64,000 nucleotides of DNA from Dactylosporangium roseum (GTDB taxonomy: Bacteria > Actinomycetota > Actinomycetes > Mycobacteriales > Micromonosporaceae), in assembly GCF_025264685.1 (NCBI RefSeq), contig NZ_CP073721.1, positions 5,838,501 through 5,902,500 of the forward strand. Direction: 5' to 3'. Below, in pieces: positions 27,950-36,116 of this stretch (position 1 is the stretch's first letter; every line of letters starts with the position of its first letter). Below the pieces are notes generated by a model that made no database searches, was not told the DNA's origin, and worked only from the letters and a program-made list of their open reading frames with translations. Both the position numbers and the translations under genes were made by a program.

Positions 27950-29224
27950 GTGTTGGGACCAGGGGACGTGCTCGGCGACCGCTACCGCCTCGAGGAGTTC
28001 GTCGCCAGCGGCGGCATGGGGCAGGTGTTCCGCGCCACCGACACGACGCTCGGCCGGACGGTCGCGGTCAAGGTGTTGCTGCCGGGGCACACGAGCAACG
28101 GCGAGTTCGGCAGCCGGTTCCGCGCCGAGGCGCGCATCATGGCCGCGATCGGGCATCCGGGTGTCGTCGGCGTCTACGACTACGGCGAGACGTCCGAGGG
28201 CACGATGTTCCTGGTCATGACCTTCGTCGACGGACGGCCGCTGGGTGAGCGGATCGCCCGTGAGGGTGCGCTGCCGGTCGACGAGACGCTCACGATCGTG
28301 GCCCAGGCGGCCGAGGCGCTGCAGGCCGCGCATGCGAAGGGCGTCATCCACCGCGACGTGAAGCCGAGCAACCTGCTCGTGGCCGACGACGGCACGGTGA
28401 CGCTGGTCGACTTCGGTGTCGCCCGCTCGTCGTCCGTGACGTCCGTCACGAAGGTCAACGCGGTCATCGGCACCGCCCTCTACATGTCGCCCGAGCAGGC
28501 GCGTGGCGGGACGATCTCGCCGTCGACGGACATCTACGCGCTCGGCGCGGTGGCGTACCACTGCCTCACCGGCGCACCCCCGTTCAGCGGCAACTCGCCG
28601 CTGGAGATCGCGGTCAAGCACCTGCACGAGGAGCCGCCACCGCTGCCCGACGACCTCCCCGTCGCGGCGCGGGCGCTGGTCGAGCAAGCGATGGAGAAGG
28701 ACCCCGAGGCCCGGTTCCCCTCGGCCGCCGCGATGGCCGTCGCGGCCCGTGAGGCGCAGAACGGGGTCGTACGTGCCGTGCGCGCGTCGTCGCCGTCGGT
28801 CTCCGACACGGCCGAGCTGGTCGCGGACGACCTGGACGACGACGAGGCGCCGCGCCGCCCGGCGTGGTTCCCGGTGGCGGTCGGCCTGGCCCTGGCCGCC
28901 CTCGCCGTCGGGGTGATCCTGGCCCTGATCGCGCTGACCCGCGAGGCCCTGGACACCGACATCGGCCCCGCGACCGTCCCCAGCAAGTCCGCGGGTGTGA
29001 TCCCGGCGGCGTCGACGCCGGCGCCCGACGGCGGGGCCGCCACACGTACCGGATGGGCGTCCACGTCGCCGTCGGCCTCGGCGGTCGCCTCGTCCGCGGC
29101 GCCCAGCTCCCCCGCGCCGCAGAGCGAGCCACCGCGGTCGTCCCCCGCGCCCGGTCCGACGTCGGACGCCCCGCCGCCGTCGCCGGACAAGTCCCCGACG
29201 CTGGACAAGTCCCCGACGCCGTAG
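27950..29224 (+). CDS. Transmembrane Ser/Thr protein kinase (PknB-like)
   Basis: A 424-aa receptor-type kinase. The kinase domain is at about 10-265: glycine-rich loop ASGGMGQVF, VAVKVL lysine, HRDVKPSNLL catalytic loop, VDFGVARS and MSPEQARG. One membrane helix lies at about 304-330 (FPVAVGLALAALAVGVILALIAL). The external tail of ~90 residues is rich in Ser, Pro and Thr and has no PASTA domains. Start GTG 27950 is chosen from the leaderless -10 box and because the kinase domain begins at once. It is divergent from parA. Substrates are unknown. Confidence 0.93.
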   Translation: MLGPGDVLGDRYRLEEFVASGGMGQVFRATDTTLGRTVAVKVLLPGHTSNGEFGSRFRAEARIMAAIGHPGVVGVYDYGETSEGTMFLVMTFVDGRPLGERIAREGALPVDETLTIVAQAAEALQAAHAKGVIHRDVKPSNLLVADDGTVTLVDFGVARSSSVTSVTKVNAVIGTALYMSPEQARGGTISPSTDIYALGAVAYHCLTGAPPFSGNSPLEIAVKHLHEEPPPLPDDLPVAARALVEQAMEKDPEARFPSAAAMAVAAREAQNGVVRAVRASSPSVSDTAELVADDLDDDEAPRRPAWFPVAVGLALAALAVGVILALIALTREALDTDIGPATVPSKSAGVIPAASTPAPDGGAATRTGWASTSPSASAVASSAAPSSPAPQSEPPRSSPAPGPTSDAPPPSPDKSPTLDKSPTP

Positions 29225-29291
29225 TTCACCGAGACGTGCAACCCTGCCCGGGCCGACTCCGTCTACCCCCGGACGAAGGGAGCCCAGACGG

Positions 29292-29918
29292 GTGAACCAA
29301 GACGACGAGGCGCACTTCCGGGATTTCGTCGCCGCGCGATTCGACGGGCTGCGCTCGCTCGCCTACCTGACGTGCGGGGACTGGCACACGGCCGAGGACG
29401 CCGTGGCCGCCTCCCTGGCAAAGCTGTACGTGCGCTGGACCAAGGTCGACACCCCGTTGGCATATGCGCGGCGGGCGATCGTGCACACCCTGGTCGACGA
29501 GAGCCGCCGGCCGTGGCGCCGCCGGGAGCGGCCGGCCGGGCACAGCCTGCCGGACCTGCCCGGGCCCGACCACGCCGACCAGGTCGACGAGCGGATCCGC
29601 ATCCGCGCGGCGCTCGCCCGGATGGCGCCCGGCCAGCGCGCCGTGCTCGTCCTGCGCTACTACGAGGGGCTGAGCGTTGAAGAGACCGCCGAGGTGCTCG
29701 GCCGCCAGCCGGGCACCGTCAAGAGTCAGACCGCCAGGGGGCTCGCCGCGCTCCGCGCGCTGCTCGGCACGGACGAGCTCCGGGTCACGGACGGCCTTGC
29801 TGACGGTCACCCCGCAGGCATCGAGGAGAACAGGAGGGAAGGGCATGGCACCCCAGGATCTGCGTACTCTGCTGACCTCGGCCAGGGACGACGCGCCGCC
29901 ACCGCGGCTCAGCGTTGA
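29292..29918 (+). CDS. SigE-family (ECF-type) RNA polymerase sigma factor
   Basis: A 208-aa sigma-70 family protein with region 2 (FRDFVAARFDGLRSLAYLTCGDWHTAEDAV) and region 4 (GQRAVLVLRYYEGLSVEETAEVLGRQPGTVKSQTARGLAALR). It resembles the short actinobacterial SigE/ECF sigma factors that act with linked membrane regulators. Start GTG 29292 follows GAAGGGAG. Conserved sequence ends near 29770; the last ~45 codons run on, and the final 74 nt overlap the start of the next gene in another frame. That tail may not be conserved. Confidence 0.9.
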   Translation: MNQDDEAHFRDFVAARFDGLRSLAYLTCGDWHTAEDAVAASLAKLYVRWTKVDTPLAYARRAIVHTLVDESRRPWRRRERPAGHSLPDLPGPDHADQVDERIRIRAALARMAPGQRAVLVLRYYEGLSVEETAEVLGRQPGTVKSQTARGLAALRALLGTDELRVTDGLADGHPAGIEENRREGHGTPGSAYSADLGQGRRAATAAQR

Positions 29919-31017
29919 CGACATCACCGCCGCGGGCCGGCGCCTCGAGCGGCGCCGGCGCCGGCTCGCCCTGCTCTCGTCGGCCGGCGGCGGTGTCGTC
30001 GCCGCGATCGCGGCCGCGGCGGCGGTGCTGGTGCTCAACGACCCCGCGCCGATGACATCCGCGCTCGGCCCGAGCCACCTGCCGGGCATGCGGTCGTCGG
30101 CGGAGCCGGCCGAGTTCGCCGCCGCGCCCGCGTTCACCACGACCTACCGGGGCTACCCCGCCGGGCGGTACTTCGTCAGCGACCCGGACCTGGTGACCAC
30201 CGCCTATCAGCAGTCCACGATCGCGCCGGTGTCGCCCACGCCGACCCCGTCGATGTCGGCGCCGGCGGTCAGGACGAAGGCGTCCGGCGGTGTGCTCGTC
30301 GTGTACCGCGAGCACGCGTTCGAGCCGAAGATGTTCGATCCGGCGGAGCGGATCCAGTTGCGCGGGTCCGTCGGGCTGCTGCACTACGCCGCCGGGCCGG
30401 GGGCATCTTCCGCGTTGACGGCGGAGACGTTCAAGCGGTACAGCCGGCCCGGCGGCGGGATTCCGACGCTGGCGTGGCAGTACACCGACGACGCCTGGGC
30501 GGCGATCTACTGGTCGCCGGGGGAGGACGCGCCGACCGTGGCGGAGCTGACGGCGATCGCCGACGGGCTCACGCCCGCGCAGCCGAAGGAGTTCCGGATC
30601 GGCTTCCGGCTGAAGACCCCGCCGCAGCGGTACTCCCTGGCGGCCGCGAGCTTCGGCCAGGACTCCCCCGACGGCGGCACGCTCATCTCGTCGGTCCGGC
30701 TCACGCTGAGGCCGCCCCAGGTGCCGCTCACCGGGATGATCGACTTCGAGACGCTCGGCGCGATCACCCTCTCCGTCGGCGTGAACCAGTCCGGCGACCC
30801 TTCGCCCCTGGCCGGCAGCCCGGCCAAACCGGCCTGCACGGCGGGCACGCTGGTGTGCACCCGGCCGGCCGGCGACCGGACGTACGTGCGAGTCGAGGGC
30901 GACAGCACGAAGCTGTTCCCGCCCGGCCTGACCGTCGAGCTGACGACCGTCATGGATCCGGCGGACCCCGACGACCGCGGTAGCTGGCCCCCGGTGACAG
31001 AGGTCTTCACCGGGTAG
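29845..31017 (+). CDS. Single-pass membrane protein linked to the sigma factor (possible regulator)
   Basis: A 390-aa protein. It has a cytoplasmic N-terminus of ~38 residues (MAPQDLRTLLTSARDDAPPPR...), one membrane helix at about 40-65 and a large extracytoplasmic domain. ATG 29845 has a strong AGGAGGGAAGGG ribosome site although it lies inside the sigma gene. The position right after a SigE-like factor is that of a membrane anti-sigma or companion protein, but no zinc-binding anti-sigma motif is seen, so that role is inference. Confidence 0.8.
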   Translation: MAPQDLRTLLTSARDDAPPPRLSVDDITAAGRRLERRRRRLALLSSAGGGVVAAIAAAAAVLVLNDPAPMTSALGPSHLPGMRSSAEPAEFAAAPAFTTTYRGYPAGRYFVSDPDLVTTAYQQSTIAPVSPTPTPSMSAPAVRTKASGGVLVVYREHAFEPKMFDPAERIQLRGSVGLLHYAAGPGASSALTAETFKRYSRPGGGIPTLAWQYTDDAWAAIYWSPGEDAPTVAELTAIADGLTPAQPKEFRIGFRLKTPPQRYSLAAASFGQDSPDGGTLISSVRLTLRPPQVPLTGMIDFETLGAITLSVGVNQSGDPSPLAGSPAKPACTAGTLVCTRPAGDRTYVRVEGDSTKLFPPGLTVELTTVMDPADPDDRGSWPPVTEVFTG

Positions 31018-31244
31018 CGGCGGTCACAGCACCTCGCCGAAAAAACCGCGTGCGCGGACGGCGTGGTGCTGTTACCGTTTTGGCATGCGTTTCTGAGCCC
31101 ACCGACGCCGCGCGTGCCGCCGCTGCCCTGACGCAGCAGGCTGGCCCCCGTTGTGGGTTTCTGCTGATCCCCGCTTCGCGTTTCCGCGCGGCCGCAGCCT
31201 GTCCGCTCGCCGCTTCCAGCACCGTTTTCGCGAAGGAGACGCTC

Positions 31245-31466
31245 ATGCCTGCTCGTTCCGCCAAGCCGTCCTCGCCCGCCGCCGAATCCGACCGGGTGTC
31301 CGCGGAGGAGTCCGAGGACCGTCCGTCGAACCCGCTCGAGGCGATCCGCCGCGCTCAGGCCAACCGCTCCCTCCCGCCCGGCTCGGGCGGCCGGGGCGGC
31401 GCTCGCGGCGGCGCCGGCAAGGGCGCCACCCCGAAGGCCCCCAGAATGTACAACCGCCACAAGTAA
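31245..31466 (+). CDS. Small basic conserved-type actinobacterial protein
   Basis: A 73-aa protein with an Ala/Ser-rich N-terminus, a PSNPLEAIRRAQANRS helix, a Gly/Arg-rich linker and the terminal motif APRMYNRHK. Start ATG 31245 follows GAAGGAG. The frame is open further upstream (to 31050) but without a ribosome site. Proteins with this tail occur in other actinobacteria as hypotheticals; nucleic-acid binding is possible given its charge. The 228 nt before it hold no other gene. Confidence 0.7.
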   Translation: MPARSAKPSSPAAESDRVSAEESEDRPSNPLEAIRRAQANRSLPPGSGGRGGARGGAGKGATPKAPRMYNRHK

Positions 31467-31488
31467 CCGCCACGCCCTGCCCTTTTGT

Positions 31489-31568
31489 GCGTCGATCTTG
31501 CAGTTGTGGTGCCTCGACACTCCCACGATGTCCGGGTTTGTCCGGCACCACAACTGCAAGATCAACGC
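31489..31568. repeat. Long intergenic palindrome at a convergent junction
   Basis: A perfect 20-bp inverted repeat (31494-31513 with 31544-31563; arm begins GATCTTGCAGTTGTGGTG) surrounds a 30-nt loop. After one mismatch, four more pairs (31489-31492 with 31565-31568) extend it. It lies between the small plus-strand gene and the xerD stop, so it could end transcription from both sides. It may be a dispersed palindromic element. Confidence 0.85.
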
Positions 31569-31584
31569 GAAAAGGGGGTGCGGG

Positions 31585-32538
31585 TCAGCGGGCCCGGGGG
31601 TGTGCGGTCGCGTACACCTCACGGAGCTTGTCGACCGTGACCAGCGTGTAGACCTGGGTGGTCGTCACCGAGGCGTGGCCGAGCAGCTCCTGCACGACGC
31701 GGATGTCGGCGCCGCCGTCCAGCAGGTGCGTGGCGAACGAGTGGCGCAGCGTGTGCGGTGAGACGCCGGTGGGGCCGTCGACCGGCAGCCCGGCCCGCAC
31801 CGCCGACTTGCGCAGGATCGTCCAGGCGCTCTGCCGGGACAGCGCGCCGCCGCGCGCGTTGAGGAACACCGCCGGCACCCCGCGGCCGTTCGTGACGAGC
31901 GCCGGGCGGCTGCGGACCAGGTAGGCGTCCAGCGCCGAGCGCGCGTAGCTGCCCATCGGCACGAGCCGGGTCTTGCCGCCCTTGCCGCGCAGCAGCACCA
32001 TGCCGTGCCGGCCGGTGAGATCGAGGTCGTCGATTGCGATGCCGACCGCCTCGGAGATGCGCGCGCCGGTGCCGTACAGGAACTCCAGCAGCGCCCGGTC
32101 GCGCATGCCCAGCGGCCCGCTGCCGTCGGGGACGGCGAGCAGCCGCGCGACCTGGTCCACGTCGAGCGCCTTCGGCAGCCGCTTCGGCAGTGACGGCGGC
32201 TTCACCTCGCGCGAGGGGTCGTTCGGCGCGAGGCCCTCCAGCAGCAGGAACCGGTGCAGGCCGCGCACGGCGCTGGCCGCCCGGGCCGCGGACGACGCCG
32301 ACAGGGCGGGCGCGCCGGAGCGCAGCGCGGCGACGTGCCCGGCGATGTCCCGCGCGGACACGTCGGCGAGATCCTTGACGCCGGCCTCCGCCAGCCACTC
32401 GACGTAACGGTCGAGGTCCCGGCGGTAGGACGCGAGCGTGTTCACGGCGAGCGCCCGCTCGACGGTCAGGTGGTCCAGGTACGTGTCGACGGCACGGCGC
32501 AGCACCGCGCTGATCTCGTCCGTGCCGCCGACCGCCAC
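31585..32538 (-). CDS. xerD: Site-specific tyrosine recombinase XerD
   Basis: A 317-aa chromosomal recombinase that resolves chromosome dimers at dif with XerC. It has the SAM-like N-terminal domain (TYLDHLTVERALAVNTLASY) and the catalytic domain with Arg in GTGARISEAVG, HTLRHSFATHLLDGG, LLGHASVTTTQVY and the Tyr nucleophile. Start GTG 32538 has no ribosome site; TAAAAC lies 6 nt upstream. It is 9 nt from the ald stop, so read-through from ald is likely. Same-region placement as mycobacterial xerD. Confidence 0.95.
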   Translation of the reverse strand: MAVGGTDEISAVLRRAVDTYLDHLTVERALAVNTLASYRRDLDRYVEWLAEAGVKDLADVSARDIAGHVAALRSGAPALSASSAARAASAVRGLHRFLLLEGLAPNDPSREVKPPSLPKRLPKALDVDQVARLLAVPDGSGPLGMRDRALLEFLYGTGARISEAVGIAIDDLDLTGRHGMVLLRGKGGKTRLVPMGSYARSALDAYLVRSRPALVTNGRGVPAVFLNARGGALSRQSAWTILRKSAVRAGLPVDGPTGVSPHTLRHSFATHLLDGGADIRVVQELLGHASVTTTQVYTLVTVDKLREVYATAHPRAR

Positions 32539-32547
32539 CTGATCGTT

Positions 32548-33663
32548 TTACGCCAGGACGTCCGCCAGCGCCACGTGGCTCATGCCGTGCGCGTCGGCGA
32601 CCGGGCCGTAGGTCACGTGCCCGTCGTGCGTGTTCAGGCCGAGCGCCAGCGCCGAGTCGCGGCGCAGCGCCTCGCGCCAGCCGCGGTTGGCCAGCTCCAG
32701 CGCGTAGGGCAGGGTGACGTTGGTCAGCGCGTACGTGCTGGTGTGCGGCACGGCGCCGGGCATGTTCGCCACGCAGTAGAAGATCGAGTCGTGGACCCGG
32801 TAGATCGGGTCGTCGTGCGTCGTCGGCCGGGAGTCCTCGAAGCAGCCGCCCTGGTCGATCGAGATGTCGACGAGCACGCTGCCCGGCTTCATCCGCTTCA
32901 CCAGGTCGTTGCTGATCAGCTTCGGCGCCTTCGCGCCGGGGACGAGGACCGCGCCGATGACCAGGTCGGCGTCGAGGACGGCGCGCTCGATCTCGTAGCT
33001 GTTCGAGGCGACGGTCTGCAGGTGCCCCTGGTAGATGGCGTCGGCGCCGCGCAGCCGGGCGATGTTCTTGTCCAGCAGCAGCACCTCGCCCTGCATGCCC
33101 AGCGCGATCGCGGCCGCGTTGAGCCCGGACACGCCGGCGCCGATGACCACGACCTTCGCCGCGTACACCCCGGAGACGCCGCCGAGCAGGACGCCGCGCC
33201 CGCCGCCGGCACGCATCAGGTGGTACGCGCCAACCTGCGGTGCGAGCCGGCCCGCGACCTCCGACATCGGAGCGAGCAGCGGCAGCGACTTGTCGGCGAG
33301 CTCGACCGTCTCGTAGGCGATGCCGGTGACCTTGCGGTCGATCAGCGCCTCGGTGCAGTCCCGCGACGCGGCCAGATGCAGGTAGGTGAAGAGCACCTGC
33401 CCCTCGCGCATGCGGTGGTACTCCTCGGCGATCGGCTCCTTGACCTTGAGGACCAGGTCACCGGCGGCCCAGGTGTCGTCGGCGGTCGGCACGATGGTGG
33501 CGCCGGCCTCGCGATACTCCTGATCGGTGATCGACGAGCCCGCACCGGCTCCGGCCTGGACGAAAACGTCGTGCCCGTTGGCGGCGAACTCATGGACGCC
33601 GGCCGGTGTGATCGCCACGCGGTACTCGTGGTTCTTCACCTCGCGCGGAATTGCGACCTTCAC
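32548..33663 (-). CDS. ald: Alanine dehydrogenase
   Basis: A 371-aa enzyme (exact family length) converting L-alanine to pyruvate and ammonia with NAD+. It shows the N-terminal MKVAIPREVKNHEYRVAITP, the substrate-site Lys/His regions (VLKVKEP, TYLHLAA), the Rossmann motif VVVIGAGVSGLNAA and SVLVDISIDQGGCFE. Start GTG 33663 follows GAGAGGGG; the family N-terminus begins there. No AldR-type regulator is adjacent. It reads into xerD. Confidence 0.97.
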   Translation of the reverse strand: MKVAIPREVKNHEYRVAITPAGVHEFAANGHDVFVQAGAGAGSSITDQEYREAGATIVPTADDTWAAGDLVLKVKEPIAEEYHRMREGQVLFTYLHLAASRDCTEALIDRKVTGIAYETVELADKSLPLLAPMSEVAGRLAPQVGAYHLMRAGGGRGVLLGGVSGVYAAKVVVIGAGVSGLNAAAIALGMQGEVLLLDKNIARLRGADAIYQGHLQTVASNSYEIERAVLDADLVIGAVLVPGAKAPKLISNDLVKRMKPGSVLVDISIDQGGCFEDSRPTTHDDPIYRVHDSIFYCVANMPGAVPHTSTYALTNVTLPYALELANRGWREALRRDSALALGLNTHDGHVTYGPVADAHGMSHVALADVLA

Positions 33664-33802
33664 TGTTCGGACCCCTCTCCACCAGCGTCCGTCACGCTGT
33701 GTGTACAAGCGGGAGTTTATGGCCCGGAGAGTGCGATTGCGGGCAGCACAGTGTGAACTCCTACGGCCCTGGATTGACAGACTGTCCGCCGTAAGGCTGA
33801 TC

Positions 33803-33808
33803 TATGCT
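33803..33808 (+). promoter_or_regulatory. -10 element of a leaderless promoter (lectin gene)
   Basis: TATGCT ends 8 nt before ATG 33817. TTGACA occurs at 33774-33779, but the 23-nt spacing is too long for a standard -35. Confidence 0.5.
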
Positions 33809-33816
33809 GTGCGGCC

Positions 33817-34512
33817 ATGACCATGTACGGAGGGCAACGACCGACGCCGCCAGCGCCCAAGCCCGATCCGGTGCTGCTGGGAGCGTTCGCCTTCCTGGTG
33901 GTGGCGCTCATCGTCGGCGTGGTCCTCGGCGTGCGGGCGTTCACCTCCGACTCGCCGCGAAGCTCGAACGACGCTCAGCGGCGGACCGACCTGCCGGCGC
34001 CGGAGACGTCGTCGGCCGCACCGCCGACCTCGGCCCCGCCGTCACCCACTCCCTCATCCACTCCGTCACCCACACGTCCGGCGGCGCTACTGCAGGTGAA
34101 GCCGAGTCTACTGCGGGCCTCGCACTCCGGGCTGTGCATGCGGAGCGACGGGGGCAACGGCGCCAACGCGGTCCAGCAGCCGTGCGACGGCAACAACCCC
34201 ACCGAGCTGTGGGTGCCGCAGATCGTGGGCAACAGCCAGGACACGTTCCTGTTCGTCAACGCCAGGGACAACCGCTGCCTCGACGTCCACGGCGGTTCGA
34301 AGGACAACGGCGCGCCGATCGTGCGGTGGGACTGCCACGGCGGCCCCAACCAGCAGTGGCGGCTGCGGCGCGACGGCGACGGTTTCCGCTTCGTGAGCGT
34401 CAACAGCGGCCGCTGCATCGGCGTCGACAGCGGCAGTCCCGACCCGGGCGCGGCGGTCCGCCAGTGGGACTGCGACAACTCCGCCAACCAGCGCTGGCAG
34501 GTGGCCCAGTAG
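33817..34512 (+). CDS. Membrane-anchored ricin B-type (beta-trefoil) lectin domain protein
   Basis: A 231-aa protein. It has a cytoplasmic Pro-rich N-terminus, a membrane helix at about 20-43 (LLGAFAFLVVALIVGVVLGV), a Ser/Pro/Thr-rich spacer, and a C-terminal beta-trefoil of about 135 residues. The QxW-type repeats appear as PNQQWRL and ANQRWQV, with CLDVHG, CIGVDS and VRQWDC strands. Ricin-B domains bind sugars; here it would face outward. It is divergent from ald and leaderless. Confidence 0.88.
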   Translation: MTMYGGQRPTPPAPKPDPVLLGAFAFLVVALIVGVVLGVRAFTSDSPRSSNDAQRRTDLPAPETSSAAPPTSAPPSPTPSSTPSPTRPAALLQVKPSLLRASHSGLCMRSDGGNGANAVQQPCDGNNPTELWVPQIVGNSQDTFLFVNARDNRCLDVHGGSKDNGAPIVRWDCHGGPNQQWRLRRDGDGFRFVSVNSGRCIGVDSGSPDPGAAVRQWDCDNSANQRWQVAQ

Positions 34513-34517
34513 CGGTC

Positions 34518-34670
34518 ATGCCGGCGGTCGCCGCCGACCTGCTGCTCGGGCCCGGTGCGACGCTCGGCGCGGTGGCCCGGCGGGCGGGCTACGGCAGCGC
34601 GTTCGCGCTCAGCGCCGCGTTCAAGCGGATCCGCGGCATGACGCCCCAGCGGCACCGGGAACAATCGTGA
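34518..34670 (+). pseudogene. C-terminal fragment of an AraC-family regulator
   Basis: Fifty residues after ATG 34518 match only the second helix-turn-helix of AraC regulators (LGAVARRAGYGSAFALSAAFKRIRGMTPQRHRE). The effector domain and first helix-turn-helix are gone. The stop overlaps the next GTG by 4 nt. It is best seen as a relic. Confidence 0.7.
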
Positions 34671-35041
34671 CCATGGAGAACTGCCCCTGCGGGCTCGGCG
34701 AGCCGTACGACGGCTGCTGCGGCCGGTACCATCGCGGCGCCGAGCCGCCGAGCGCGGAACTGCTGATGCGGGCCCGCTACACGGCGTACGTCGTCGGCGA
34801 CCGCGCCTTCCTGCTGCACACCTGGCACGACAAGACCCGCCCGCACGCCTTGACGCTGGAGCGCAACCAGTCCTGGCAGGGGCTCACCATCCTGGCGCGC
34901 GAGGGCGGCGGCCTCTTCGACAGCGAGGGCGTCGTGGAGTTTCGCGCCAGGTACACCGAGGACGGCCGGGCGGGCGTTATGCACGACCGCAGCCGGTTCG
35001 TGAAGGTCGGCGGGGCCTGGCGCTACGTCGACGATCTGTAG
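34667..35041 (+). CDS. YchJ family protein (SEC-C motif)
   Basis: A 124-aa UPF0225/YchJ protein. It has an N-terminal SEC-C zinc-binding motif (CPCGLGEPYDGCCGRYHRG), then the compact NTF2-like domain with ARYTAYVVGD and VVEFRARY, and a Trp-containing C-terminus. Function is unknown. GTG 34667 or ATG 34673 may start it. Its last 19 nt overlap the convergent acetyltransferase gene. Confidence 0.9.
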   Translation: MTMENCPCGLGEPYDGCCGRYHRGAEPPSAELLMRARYTAYVVGDRAFLLHTWHDKTRPHALTLERNQSWQGLTILAREGGGLFDSEGVVEFRARYTEDGRAGVMHDRSRFVKVGGAWRYVDDL

Positions 35042-35589
35042 CGGGCGCGCCACTCGCGGTCGAGCATCGCGTAGATGTACTGGTCGCCGAACGCGCCCTT
35101 GAACCACTCGTCCTCGACGAAGTGCGCCTCGCGGCGCATCCCGAGCCGGGACATGAGCTGCCAGGACGGCACGTTGCGGGTGTCGCAGGCGCCCGTGATG
35201 CGGTGCAGGCCGAGATCCTCGAAGCCGAGCCGCAGCACGGCCTCCGACGCCTCACGGGCGTAGCCCTTGCCCTGATAGGCGGGGTGCAGCACGAACCCGA
35301 GCTCGCCCTGCCGGTGCTCCATGCTGGTCCACTTGAGCACGACCTGGCCGATGACCTTGCCGTCGAGGTCCATCGCGAGCACCAGCCACTGGCCCTCTTC
35401 GGCCAGCTCGCTCTGGCCCATCCGCCGGCGCAGCCCCTCGCGGGTCTGTTCCTCGTCGTGGACCTCCCAGTAGAGATACCGCACGACCTCCGGGTCGCCC
35501 GTCAGCGCGCGCAGGTCGGCGAGATCGTCCGCGGTGAACGGGCGCAGGACCAGCCGCTCGGTGCGCACGGGATACGTCGGACGGAGCAC
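35023..35589 (-). CDS. GNAT family N-acetyltransferase (RimJ/RimL-like)
   Basis: A 188-aa acetyltransferase. It begins with the RimJ/L-type TERLVLRPFTADDLADLRAL and has the acetyl-CoA binding motif HPAYQGKGYAREASEAVL followed by the LHRITGACDTRNVPSWQLMSRLGM segment. The acceptor is unknown. Start GTG 35589 is 6 nt after a TAACAT box with no ribosome site. It converges with ychJ and overlaps its end. Confidence 0.9.
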   Translation of the reverse strand: MLRPTYPVRTERLVLRPFTADDLADLRALTGDPEVVRYLYWEVHDEEQTREGLRRRMGQSELAEEGQWLVLAMDLDGKVIGQVVLKWTSMEHRQGELGFVLHPAYQGKGYAREASEAVLRLGFEDLGLHRITGACDTRNVPSWQLMSRLGMRREAHFVEDEWFKGAFGDQYIYAMLDREWRARYRSST

Positions 35590-35595
35590 GCCGTG

Positions 35596-35601
35596 ATGTT
35601 A
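35596..35601 (-). promoter_or_regulatory. -10 element of a leaderless promoter (acetyltransferase)
   Basis: TAACAT on the minus strand ends 6 nt before GTG 35589. It overlaps the stop codon of the upstream ATP-binding protein gene. Confidence 0.45.
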
Positions 35602-36006
35602 ACCGCCGGCCGCGCTGCGCAGCACCACAATTGTGCCGCCCGCACTCGTGCGCAGCTCGACCTCGTCGACGAGGTGCCGGGCCAGCCAGAGCCCGCGGCC
35701 GCTCACGGCGTGGCTGGGCGGGAGGTCCTGCCCGTTGATCCGCTCGGCCGGGATGCCGCCGCCCTTGTCGGTGACCTCGCACACGAGCACGCCGTCGACG
35801 ATCCACATCCGCAGCGACCCGCGGCCGCCGGCGTGCCGCACGGCGTTGGTGACGATCTCGTTGACCGCGAGCACGAAGTCTTCGAGCCGTCGCCCGTGCA
35901 TGCCGGCACCCGCGGCGCCCCGGCTCACGGCATGCCGGACCGCGGTGATCTGCTCAGCGTCGAAGTCCTCGACCAGCAGCGCCGTCGTCTGAACGGCATC
36001 GGCCAC
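35599..36006 (-). CDS. RsbW-like ATP-binding protein (anti-sigma factor kinase type)
   Basis: A 135-aa stand-alone GHKL ATPase domain with the N-box (VNEIVTNAVRHAGG), G1 (VTDKGGGIP) and G2 (SGRGLWLAR). Small proteins of this type in actinobacteria phosphorylate anti-sigma antagonists or act as anti-sigma factors. No partner STAS protein or sigma gene is adjacent, so the circuit is open. Start GTG 36006 follows AAAGGTG; the conserved domain begins within 25 residues. Confidence 0.85.
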   Translation of the reverse strand: MADAVQTTALLVEDFDAEQITAVRHAVSRGAAGAGMHGRRLEDFVLAVNEIVTNAVRHAGGRGSLRMWIVDGVLVCEVTDKGGGIPAERINGQDLPPSHAVSGRGLWLARHLVDEVELRTSAGGTIVVLRSAAGG

Positions 36007-36116
36007 GGCGTCACCTTTCCGCTGTGTCCCGCCGAGAGTACCCCCCGGCGCCGGGGACGCGTCGGCGAAGTCACCCTGAAGCGCAAGATGCAATTCGGGC
36101 GACGCAAGATTGGCGG

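Noticed and set aside
33774..33808. Standard -35/-10 promoter (TTGACA with TATGCT) for the lectin gene
   Set aside because: The spacer is 23 nt, too long for a normal sigma-70 type promoter; only the -10 was kept.
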